Shown: positions 1 through 6,457 of the stretch, piece by piece | How the letters are laid out: each line of letters begins with the position of its first letter | How positions within the stretch are numbered: the first letter of the stretch is position 1 | IMG/VR virus record: IMGVR_UViG_3300043464_000370 | Coordinates: 1-43,073 of that record | Direction: 5' to 3' (one strand) | Source of the DNA: a virus | DNA: 43,073 nucleotides | The notes under the pieces: generated by a model | The model's input: the letters and a program-made list of their open reading frames with translations, nothing else | Told to the model about the DNA's origin: nothing | Databases searched by the model: none | Position numbers and translations under genes: made by a program

Positions 1-4
1 TACG

Positions 5-568
5 ATGAGCAAAACGATGCCGAGCCTTTACGCCGACGACATCGCCGAGGCTAAGTCCGAGGCTAACAAAGTACGCAAGGCGGTGCGGGAGTTTCAAGAG
101 GCCGCCCCCGCACCGGTGCTCGAGCCGACGCTCGGTGACGTATTTGAAAAACTCGTCGACATGATCGTCAAGCGCGTAGTCGCCGAGGTGCGTAAAGAGT
201 TACCCGCGGCCTCACCCACCGCACCGATCTTTGCCGAGGCTAGTGCCCGGATGGAAGAGCGCCAGCGCCGACAGGCTGAAAACAAGGCGCGTCCGACCAT
301 TGACGTATTGATCATCGGGCTTAACGGTTGGCAGTTATCAGCGATTGAAGATCTTGAAGATAAGTTGAACATGGACTTCCGTATGTTGAACGCGGAGGAA
401 GCCAAGACGCGGCCTTACCTCAACCGCACGTACACCATCCTGATGACCAAGTTCATCTGCCACGCGGTACAAGACAAATACCGCTCGGCTAACAATTTGA
501 CGTATTGTAACGGCGGGGTCACTGAGCTCCGCACCCTTTTGAACAGCATCGCGGAGAAGCACAAATGA
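5..568 (+). CDS. Hypothetical phage protein, first gene of the modification cluster
   Basis: Open reading frame of 187 codons whose stop overlaps the next ATG (ATGA), so it is co-transcribed and probably translationally coupled with the cassette downstream. The N-terminal half (residues 1-95) is charged, rich in Ala, Glu and Arg and probably helical. The C-terminal half (about 97-185) looks like a small alpha/beta domain that begins with the strand TIDVLIIGLNGWQ and carries a later FICHAVQDK segment and CNGG. That order of strands loosely recalls DUF2325-type domains, but I cannot establish the relation. The ATG lies only 4 bases inside the window, so a start further upstream cannot be excluded. 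Function unknown. Confidence 0.6.
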   Translation: MSKTMPSLYADDIAEAKSEANKVRKAVREFQEAAPAPVLEPTLGDVFEKLVDMIVKRVVAEVRKELPAASPTAPIFAEASARMEERQRRQAENKARPTIDVLIIGLNGWQLSAIEDLEDKLNMDFRMLNAEEAKTRPYLNRTYTILMTKFICHAVQDKYRSANNLTYCNGGVTELRTLLNSIAEKHK

Positions 569-981
569 TCAATGAGTTGATCAATCTTCACATCATGCAA
601 GGTAAAGAGCTGGTCGACCTATACAACCGGTACAGCTCTAACAAGGTGCTGCGGTTCAGCGACCGGGCTACCGCTATAAAGCGATGCACGCAGGTGCTCA
701 CTGAGGCCGCACTGCGCCAGCCCGAAGTGATCAAAGACCGACCGAACATGAAGGACTCGCTCAAACTCGACCGCACTATTCAGTGCGTTGAGGACGGCGA
801 GCTCGTCGGCGTGTGGCCGAACGCTCACCAGATGTGGAAGGATCGCCCCGACCTGCTCACTAGCAGCCAGCAAGACCGCCTGACCAAGCAGTTGTACTCG
901 GCTGCTAAACAAGGCGTCCGGCTCGTCGTAACGATAAACGATCGGCAGTTTTCACTTGTTAACGTCGCAGGAGTGAATTGA
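565..981 (+). CDS. Hypothetical protein with a YN-x-FxDR-type small domain
   Basis: The protein has 138 residues and starts with an ATGA overlap. The N-terminal part has GKELVDLYNRYSSNKVLRFSD followed by RATAIKRC, a pattern I associate with a small domain shared by DUF3489-type and other phage proteins (LvalYN...vkrFxDraTAikR). It is probably nucleic-acid linked, but no function is established. The rest contains a WPNAHQMWKDRPDLL segment and a C-terminal beta pair. Its place between the first gene and the PLP enzyme suggests co-expression with the modification genes. No catalytic motif is visible. Confidence 0.6.
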   Translation: MINELINLHIMQGKELVDLYNRYSSNKVLRFSDRATAIKRCTQVLTEAALRQPEVIKDRPNMKDSLKLDRTIQCVEDGELVGVWPNAHQMWKDRPDLLTSSQQDRLTKQLYSAAKQGVRLVVTINDRQFSLVNVAGVN

Positions 982-1940
982 TGAACACCGTATTCCCGCA
1001 GTTGACTCTTGACCGTGAACAGGTACATTGGGAAGACTACTTAGGCACACTCACCCCGTGGGAAAACCGCGGCGGTATTCACTTCAAGCGCGATGACTAC
1101 TTTGCCCCGCTCGGTTATGGCGGCCCCAACGGTAGCAAGATGCGCCAACTCATTTGGTATATCAACCGTTACCGGCCCGGTAAGAACCATATTGTCACCG
1201 GTGCGAGCATTCAGTCGCCACAGCTCAGCATGAGTGCGATCGTCGGGCAGCACTACGGGTTACAAGCCCGGCAGGTGGTTTATAGCAAGCCGGAAACCGT
1301 GCTCAAACATGAGAATCCGCGCATCGCCGCGGGGTTCGGTGCGGTGTTTGAATACGCCAGCGGCCCGTATAACCCGATTATTCAAAATAAAGTCGTCAAC
1401 CTGACCAAGCCTAACTCGCTCGTAGTTGAATATGGTATCACGCTCCCACATGACCGCTACCCGGCTGACGATGTGCGCAAGTTCCACGAGGTCGGCGCAA
1501 ACCAAGTGAGTAATATGCCCGAGCAGGTTGAGACGCTTATCGCCCCGGCGGGTTCGTGCAACTCGCTGTGTAGCATACTGCTCGGTCTGAGCCGCGACCC
1601 TAAAAATGTCAAGCGGTTGTTCACTATCGGTATCGGCCCCGAAAAGCGCGATTGGGTCGAGGAGCGTATGGGCTTGATGGGTGTTGATACTAATTGGCTA
1701 CCGTTCAAGTGGGAACACCACAGCCTACACACGACCAAGTTCGCCAAGTACAGCGACAAGTTCACCGGCGAGAACTTTGAAGGCATTACGTTTCACCCGA
1801 CCTACGAGGCCAAAATGTGGCGGTGGCTCCGGCAGAACCCGAACGCGCTGCCGCGCAACGATACCGTAGGCTTTTGGATCGTAGGCTCGGCTCCGAGCAC
1901 TAAAGTGATTGAACCGTTTTTCACCCGGAGGTTGTCATGA
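981..1940 (+). CDS. PLP-dependent enzyme, fold type II (ACC deaminase/tryptophan synthase beta-like)
   Basis: The protein has 319 residues. Hallmarks of fold type II PLP enzymes are visible. GGPNGSKMRQ (48-56) matches the GGNKxRK site, with K53 as the probable Schiff-base lysine. GASIQSPQ (74-81) sits where the substrate-binding GGxxSNH loop is found. APAGSCNSLCS (188-198) takes the place of the phosphate-binding glycine loop, FHPTYEAK (271-278) resembles the conserved DPVYxxK, and VGSAPST is near the C-terminus. I chose ATG 981 over TTG 978 because GGAG lies 7 bases upstream and the overlap is TGATG. The kinase, transferase and hydroxymethylase genes beside it imply that it tailors an amino acid attached to thymine. 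That substrate is inferred; elimination, deamination, racemisation or replacement chemistry are all possible. Confidence 0.72.
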   Translation: MNTVFPQLTLDREQVHWEDYLGTLTPWENRGGIHFKRDDYFAPLGYGGPNGSKMRQLIWYINRYRPGKNHIVTGASIQSPQLSMSAIVGQHYGLQARQVVYSKPETVLKHENPRIAAGFGAVFEYASGPYNPIIQNKVVNLTKPNSLVVEYGITLPHDRYPADDVRKFHEVGANQVSNMPEQVETLIAPAGSCNSLCSILLGLSRDPKNVKRLFTIGIGPEKRDWVEERMGLMGVDTNWLPFKWEHHSLHTTKFAKYSDKFTGENFEGITFHPTYEAKMWRWLRQNPNALPRNDTVGFWIVGSAPSTKVIEPFFTRRLS

Positions 1941-2149
1941 GCGACAAACTGCTACAGTATGAAAAGCTGCTTAAAGCACACGATTGGTACTACGACTATT
2001 CAGACGATCACCGCGCATGGCGTAAAGGTTCAGACGAGTTTGACGCTCTGCGTAAACTCCGTAACGAACTGAAAGAAGAGTTTGATGTTAGGGTGCTTGA
2101 TCAAATATGGAACAAGTACTCTCCGTTCTCAAAAGAGACGCAGTCATGA
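1937..2149 (+). CDS. Small hypothetical protein in the hypermodification cassette
   Basis: Seventy residues, joined by ATGA overlaps to the PLP enzyme upstream and the transferase downstream, so strongly coupled to both. It is charged and mostly helical, with an aromatic cluster HDWYYDYSDDHRAWRKG at residues 15-31 and a C-terminal helix. There is no signal peptide, membrane segment or metal-binding pattern. It may be an accessory subunit of a neighbouring enzyme or an unrelated small phage protein; I do not recognise a family with certainty. Confidence 0.6.
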   Translation: MSDKLLQYEKLLKAHDWYYDYSDDHRAWRKGSDEFDALRKLRNELKEEFDVRVLDQIWNKYSPFSKETQS

Positions 2150-3147
2150 TCGACTACCGACAGCCCCAACACCGACGCGACTACTTCACGCGGTTGTACG
2201 AGCTCAACCTGACCCGCGGTATTATGCCGGGGCTGGTTTACTTGTACATGCCCGCGCTCGCCGAGCGTTATAACTGGGACGATGAACAGCGGCTTTGGTT
2301 CGCGTTCCTGAACGGTCTCACGCAGAACCCGATCACGTCGCTACGTCTGTTTCAACAACTACCCGAGGTGCCCCCCGCCCACGCGCCGCTCACTCGGTTT
2401 GAGCGGTGGTTCAACGATAACTGGGAGACACTGCAGTTTGACACTGATCGCCGGTATCAAAAGAAAGACACCGTCGACGCGATCAAACTCTACGCGCCGA
2501 TCGTCGCTACGCTCGGCTCTCAAAAGGCGCTCTTTCAGGGTCATCCGTTCTCATTCCTGTGGGAATCGGTACGTCACGGGTTTCACTCGTTCGGCCGACT
2601 GTCCGCGTTCAGTTACCTAGAGTATATCTACTTAAACGGGTTCGGCGCAGACTGCGATAACCTGCATTTTGACGACAAGTCGGGCAGCAAGTCTCACCGC
2701 AACGGTATGATGTTCCTGCTCGGTCAAGATCAATACGTGTGGGACAAGCGTATGCCGAACGGGTTTGACGGCAACTACCCGGACTTCAAAAAGATGTGCG
2801 ACTGGTTGGACTCTCAGTCAGTAGCCTACCTTGCTAACTTCCGTATAACTCACCCCAACGTACCGCATGTGGGTAAGTTTACGCTCGAGTCTAACCTGTG
2901 CACTTTCAAGAATCACTTTTTCGGTCGTCGCTACCCCGGCGTCTACGCAGACATGGCGCAAGAGCGTATTGAATGGGCTGATGAGCGCGGCCAGCAAGAC
3001 GTTACCGCGGTGTTCAAAGACATCCGCGCCGGGTTGCTCCCCGAGTGGCTTCGGTGTGAATGTGAACCCGAACGGCTAACACTCAAGCAGAAGGCGAAGC
3101 AGTTCGCTGATACCGGCTATCCGTACCGTGGAGAGCACTTCCTATGA
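2146..3147 (+). CDS. Putative amino acid:DNA transferase (alpha-glutamyl/putrescinyl thymine pyrophosphorylase-like)
   Basis: The protein has 333 residues. The start at ATG 2146 (ATGA overlap) is preferred to ATG 2107, which would need a 43-base overlap. The sequence is compatible with the all-alpha aGPT-Pplase families predicted in thymine-hypermodifying phages and later shown to join an amino acid to phosphorylated 5-hydroxymethyl-dU in DNA. Supporting features are the N-terminal RRDYFTRLYELNLTRGIMPG, NGLTQNPITSLRLF, a central RRYQKKDTVDAIKLY, HSFGRLSAFSYLEY, and a conserved-looking HPNVPHVGKFTLESNLCTFK near residue 260. The assignment rests on family recollection and on the gene neighbourhood. 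The amino acid used cannot be read from the sequence. A swap of role with the 3721-4641 product is possible. Confidence 0.6.
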   Translation: MIDYRQPQHRRDYFTRLYELNLTRGIMPGLVYLYMPALAERYNWDDEQRLWFAFLNGLTQNPITSLRLFQQLPEVPPAHAPLTRFERWFNDNWETLQFDTDRRYQKKDTVDAIKLYAPIVATLGSQKALFQGHPFSFLWESVRHGFHSFGRLSAFSYLEYIYLNGFGADCDNLHFDDKSGSKSHRNGMMFLLGQDQYVWDKRMPNGFDGNYPDFKKMCDWLDSQSVAYLANFRITHPNVPHVGKFTLESNLCTFKNHFFGRRYPGVYADMAQERIEWADERGQQDVTAVFKDIRAGLLPEWLRCECEPERLTLKQKAKQFADTGYPYRGEHFL

Positions 3148-3731
3148 AGCACATAATACTGCGCATTGCTGGCACGTTTGGTTCCGGCAAGACCACCGCG
3201 ATGCGGGAGTTCATGACCCGTTACCCGACGACCGAGCTACGCAACTCGGCTAACAAAATCATGGGGTACAAAACTGACGCGAGCAGTGCGGGTGTTAACA
3301 TACCGCTCTACATTGTCGGTAAGTACGATAACATCTGCGGCGGTACCGACGCGATTGATAAGCAGCAGGAGATCGCTGCCCGTATACTCAAAGCGCACCC
3401 GCTCGGACATGTGCTTTACGAGGGCGCACTCGTGTCGGCTAGCGGTCTCGCCGGTGCGGTGACGCAAGCCATTCACCCAACGGGGTGTGACGTGTATGCG
3501 TTCCTTGACACTCCGCAAGACCTCTGCATCACGCGGGTAGAAGGTCGCCGCGCAGCCAAAGGTAACGAAAAACCATTTGACCCCAAAAACCTGATTCAGA
3601 AGTTTGAAAGCGTCGTCAACTGTCGTCGTAATTTAATTAACGAAGGCACGTACGACGTGCGCGATATTGATCACACCAACCCGCACCCACAGTTGCTAGA
3701 AATTATCAGGGAGTACGAAAATGATAGATGA
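3144..3731 (+). CDS. Putative 5-hydroxymethyl-dU DNA kinase (P-loop kinase)
   Basis: The protein has 195 residues and starts with an ATGA overlap. Walker A is GTFGSGKTT at residues 10-18 after a hydrophobic first strand. A GKYDNICGGTDAI segment (about 54-66) and HVLYEGALVSAS (about 89-100) resemble the glycine-rich and acid-containing segments of phage 5-hmdU DNA kinases. A DTPQDLCITRVEGRR segment gives the lid-like arginines. The reaction inferred is ATP-dependent phosphorylation of the hydroxymethyl group of 5-hmdU in DNA, creating the leaving group for the transferase. An ordinary deoxynucleoside monophosphate kinase is the main alternative, but the neighbours favour the DNA kinase. Confidence 0.65.
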   Translation: MKHIILRIAGTFGSGKTTAMREFMTRYPTTELRNSANKIMGYKTDASSAGVNIPLYIVGKYDNICGGTDAIDKQQEIAARILKAHPLGHVLYEGALVSASGLAGAVTQAIHPTGCDVYAFLDTPQDLCITRVEGRRAAKGNEKPFDPKNLIQKFESVVNCRRNLINEGTYDVRDIDHTNPHPQLLEIIREYENDR

Positions 3732-4641
3732 ATGCCCGTTCCCGATGCCTACAAAAGATCGGGTATGTACGCCCGAAGGGTTCCTGTACTTTGTTTGGGA
3801 GCGCGAAGTCATTCGTGTCGCTCGCAGCAACGGGCACCCCGGCCCGTGGACGCAAGACCCGATACTGCAAAAGTACAAGTTCACCAACATCCGTCGCCGC
3901 GATGACCGCGTGTCGCAATGGATCATCCGTGAGATCATCAACCTGAACCTGCGCGACCCTGACTTGTGGTTCTCGCTGCTCATTGCGCGGCTGATCAACT
4001 GGCCACCGACACTCGGGCAGTTGATTTACGAAGACGTCATCCCGTGCTCTCCGGAGACGTTTGACGCCAAACTGTTCGTCAAAACGATTGAAGAATTCAA
4101 GGGTAACAGCAGTAAAGTGTACTCCGGCGCGTACATGGTGTACCCGACTAAAATGGATCCCGGCGGTAACAAGTCGCAGGCTATCGCCAAGCACATCATA
4201 GGCTCAGTTATTGAAAACGCTAAGAGCATCCGGTTTACGCTTAACACAGAGTATGACAAATCTATCGAGCGGTTTGTCACGGCGATGACCAAGGCTTTCG
4301 GCATCAGTACGTTTATGGCCGGGCAAGTGGCCGCCGACTTAACCTACGCGCCGGGTCATCTTGAAGACGCCGAGGACATCAATAGTTATGCGCCTATCGG
4401 CCCCGGCAGTTCACGCGGATTAAACTACTTGTTACACCGCCCTGCGTTCGCTACATGGAAGCAAGAGCAGTTCAATGCCGAGCTCAAGAAGCTGCGCGGG
4501 CTCATCAATAGCGAGCTGTGCATTGACGACCTCACGCTGCACGACGTACAGAACTGCATGTGTGAGTTTAGTAAGTATTGCCGCACTGTGTTGGGTGAAG
4601 GTTTACCCAAGACTACGTATCAACCCGAGAGAGAATTCTAA
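3721..4641 (+). CDS. 5-hmdU DNA kinase helical-domain protein or second pyrophosphorylase-like enzyme
   Basis: The protein has 306 residues and overlaps the kinase gene by 11 bases, with GGGAG 7 bases before its ATG. It contains an FVWEREVIRVARSNGHPGPW motif, then TQDPILQKYKFTNIRRRDDR (about residues 43-62). The C-terminus carries TLHDVQNCMCEFSKY and a GEGLPKTTYQP tail. This order matches the helical domain found with, and often fused to, phage 5-hmdU kinases, which is related to the aGPT-Pplase group. Here it is a separate gene directly after the P-loop kinase, so the two may form one enzyme. Alternatively it is a second amino acid transferase. No P-loop is seen in it. Confidence 0.55.
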   Translation: MIDECPFPMPTKDRVCTPEGFLYFVWEREVIRVARSNGHPGPWTQDPILQKYKFTNIRRRDDRVSQWIIREIINLNLRDPDLWFSLLIARLINWPPTLGQLIYEDVIPCSPETFDAKLFVKTIEEFKGNSSKVYSGAYMVYPTKMDPGGNKSQAIAKHIIGSVIENAKSIRFTLNTEYDKSIERFVTAMTKAFGISTFMAGQVAADLTYAPGHLEDAEDINSYAPIGPGSSRGLNYLLHRPAFATWKQEQFNAELKKLRGLINSELCIDDLTLHDVQNCMCEFSKYCRTVLGEGLPKTTYQPEREF

Positions 4642-4643
4642 AT

Positions 4644-5651
4644 ATGGAAATCAAAGCACGTAACGTCAATCACGCATTCAGCGAGGTCTTTTGGCTGCTC
4701 AATGCGTACCGCGGCACGAACGCGATAGCGCCTGAGGCGACCCGCAACGGCCCCGCGTACGTATTCCCCGAGCCGGTGATGACGACGTATACTAACCCGA
4801 TTGAGCGGGTATTGTTTCATCAGGGACGCGACGCTAACCCGATATTTCACTTGATGGAATCAATCTGGATGCTGGCGGGGCGGCAAGACGTCGAGTTCCT
4901 GCAGCAGTTCAACAGCAAGATCGGTCAGTTTAGCGATGACCAGCGTATTTTCAACGCGGCTTACGGCTACCGTTGGCGGCATCATTTTGGCCACGACCAG
5001 TTGCTTGAAGTGATTGAAATGCTGCGCACAGACCCTAACTCACGTCAAGCGGTCATTCAAATATGGGATCACTTTGATTTGCTCAAGCCTACAAAAGATA
5101 AGGCCTGCAACACTCAAGTGATATTTGATACCCGCGGTAATCGGCTCAATATGACCGTGTTCAACCGCAGCAACGATATTTGGTGGGGTGCGTACGGTGC
5201 TAACGCGGTGCACTTTAGCATACTGCAAGAGTTCGTGGCTATCGCGACCGGGTTTAAGATGGGTGTTTACCGGCAAGTGAGTAATAACTTTCACCTGTAC
5301 ACCGAGCTGTATAACGCTACCGAGTATATTGACACCCCGCCTAACATGACTAATTATGATCATTACTCAAATGGTAATGTGCGCGCCGTTCCGTTGTTTA
5401 GCGGTGACTACCGCGCTTTCCTCGCTGAATGTGAGCAGTTTTGCGCTGACCCGTTCAGCCTACGCAATGTTTACCGCAATGAGTTTTTCCCGTTGATCGC
5501 TCACCCGATGGCGATGGTGAGCTATGACCGCCGCAATAAACTCAGCGACGGTCGTCAATATATCAACAAAATACTAGCGTCTGATTGGCGTGTAGCGACG
5601 TTTGATTGGATCAACCGTCGTGAAGAAGCCAAAACCCGCTTGCCTTCTTGA
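4644..5651 (+). CDS. dUMP hydroxymethylase (thymidylate synthase family)
   Basis: The protein has 335 residues. Thymidylate-synthase signatures are clear: SRQAVIQIW with phosphate-binding R134, the catalytic cysteine C155 in KACNTQ, RSND (R175, S176, D178), and HLYTE (H217, Y219) near the nucleotide sugar. N187 in GAYGANAVHFS aligns with the Asn that selects dUMP over dCMP (Asp in dCMP enzymes), so uracil is the likely base. Sequence alone hardly separates thymidylate synthase from hydroxymethylase. The kinase and transferase neighbours make 5-hydroxymethyl-dUMP the expected product, formed with methylene-tetrahydrofolate and water. It is the last gene before the first non-coding gap of the cluster. 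Confidence 0.75.
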   Translation: MEIKARNVNHAFSEVFWLLNAYRGTNAIAPEATRNGPAYVFPEPVMTTYTNPIERVLFHQGRDANPIFHLMESIWMLAGRQDVEFLQQFNSKIGQFSDDQRIFNAAYGYRWRHHFGHDQLLEVIEMLRTDPNSRQAVIQIWDHFDLLKPTKDKACNTQVIFDTRGNRLNMTVFNRSNDIWWGAYGANAVHFSILQEFVAIATGFKMGVYRQVSNNFHLYTELYNATEYIDTPPNMTNYDHYSNGNVRAVPLFSGDYRAFLAECEQFCADPFSLRNVYRNEFFPLIAHPMAMVSYDRRNKLSDGRQYINKILASDWRVATFDWINRREEAKTRLPS

Positions 5652-5677
5652 GCGAAGTGAGTTTTAATTTGTAGCAT
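5648..5677 (+). promoter_or_regulatory. Weak candidate sigma70 promoter before the HD-domain gene
   Basis: The 48-base gap between the hydroxymethylase and the HD protein holds TTGAGC (5648-5653), an 18-base spacer and TAGCAT (5672-5677). Each hexamer matches 4 of 6 consensus bases. The -35 element lies partly in the end of the upstream gene. It could give extra transcription of the replication genes, but the match may be chance. Confidence 0.2.
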
Positions 5678-5699
5678 AACTGCTAACTGGAGATCTGAA

Positions 5700-6197
5700 A
5701 TGCGTAAAACCCTTGAATTCATAGTGTCCGGGAGCGAGGTCACGCGGTATCATACCGTGACGACGCTCGTGCGGGAGACCGTCGGTCATCACTCTCACGG
5801 TGTGGCTATGATGGTGCTGCTTATCAACCCGCGTGCTTCTGGCTCGTTGCTCCGGGCCGCGCTCATGCACGACCTTGCCGAGCACCAGACCGGTGACATC
5901 CCGTCCCCTGCCAAGCGCGAGTACGGTATCGGCGAGCAAGTTAACGAGCTTGAACATCGGCTGATGCTTGAGGCGGGTATTGAATTTCCCGAGCTCTCGG
6001 CAGAAGACCTCCGCACGCTCAAACTGGCAGACATCGCTCAAGGCGCAATGTACTGCCTGCGGGAAGTCTCATTGGGTAACAAAATGATGCAGCGGATATT
6101 CCGACGCTACTCGGAGTATGCCGAGGCCATGGAGCCCGTAGGCCGTGAGCGTGAAGTGTTCAATGCTATTTACGATCTTGAATGGGTATACGAATGA
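5700..6197 (+). CDS. HD-domain phosphohydrolase, YfbR-like 5'-deoxynucleotidase
   Basis: The protein has 165 residues and GGAG sits 7 bases before the ATG. The HD metal site is complete: a histidine in VGHHSHG (30-33), H57-D58 in ALMHDLAEHQTGDIPSPAK, and D111 in LKLADIAQG. The HDLxExxTGDIPxPxK run is typical of YfbR-like 5'-deoxyribonucleotidases, which remove phosphate from dNMPs. In a phage that replaces thymine, such an enzyme could deplete competing dTMP or dCMP; that role is inferred. The stop overlaps the next ATG. Confidence 0.72.
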   Translation: MRKTLEFIVSGSEVTRYHTVTTLVRETVGHHSHGVAMMVLLINPRASGSLLRAALMHDLAEHQTGDIPSPAKREYGIGEQVNELEHRLMLEAGIEFPELSAEDLRTLKLADIAQGAMYCLREVSLGNKMMQRIFRRYSEYAEAMEPVGREREVFNAIYDLEWVYE

Positions 6198-6457
6198 GCG
6201 CCAACGACAAGCAGGTGGGCGGTACTCACTACAAGCGCGGCGGCGAGGAGCACTGGGATCGTGTTCACCGTCTCGGTCTGAATTACTGGCAGGCAGCGGC
6301 CACCAAGTACATCGAGCGGTGTTACTTGAAGGGTAATCCTGTTCAAGATTTACAGAAGGCCGTTCACTATCTTGAGAAGCTCATCGAGATCGAGCAGGCT
6401 CGTGCCGCCGCTAATGACGGTAGCGAGCCCGGTCGCGGCTACGTGAATCAAGACTAA
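6194..6457 (+). CDS. DUF3310 family protein
   Basis: The start at ATG 6194 (ATGA overlap with the HD gene) gives 87 residues and is preferred to ATG 6182. The sequence fits DUF3310: QVGGTHYK near the start, LNYWQAAATKYIERC in the middle, then the KGNPVQDLQKAVHYLEKLI helix. The family is common in phage replication regions and has no settled function. The stop and the polymerase start share one base (TAATG). Confidence 0.7.
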   Translation: MSANDKQVGGTHYKRGGEEHWDRVHRLGLNYWQAAATKYIERCYLKGNPVQDLQKAVHYLEKLIEIEQARAAANDGSEPGRGYVNQD

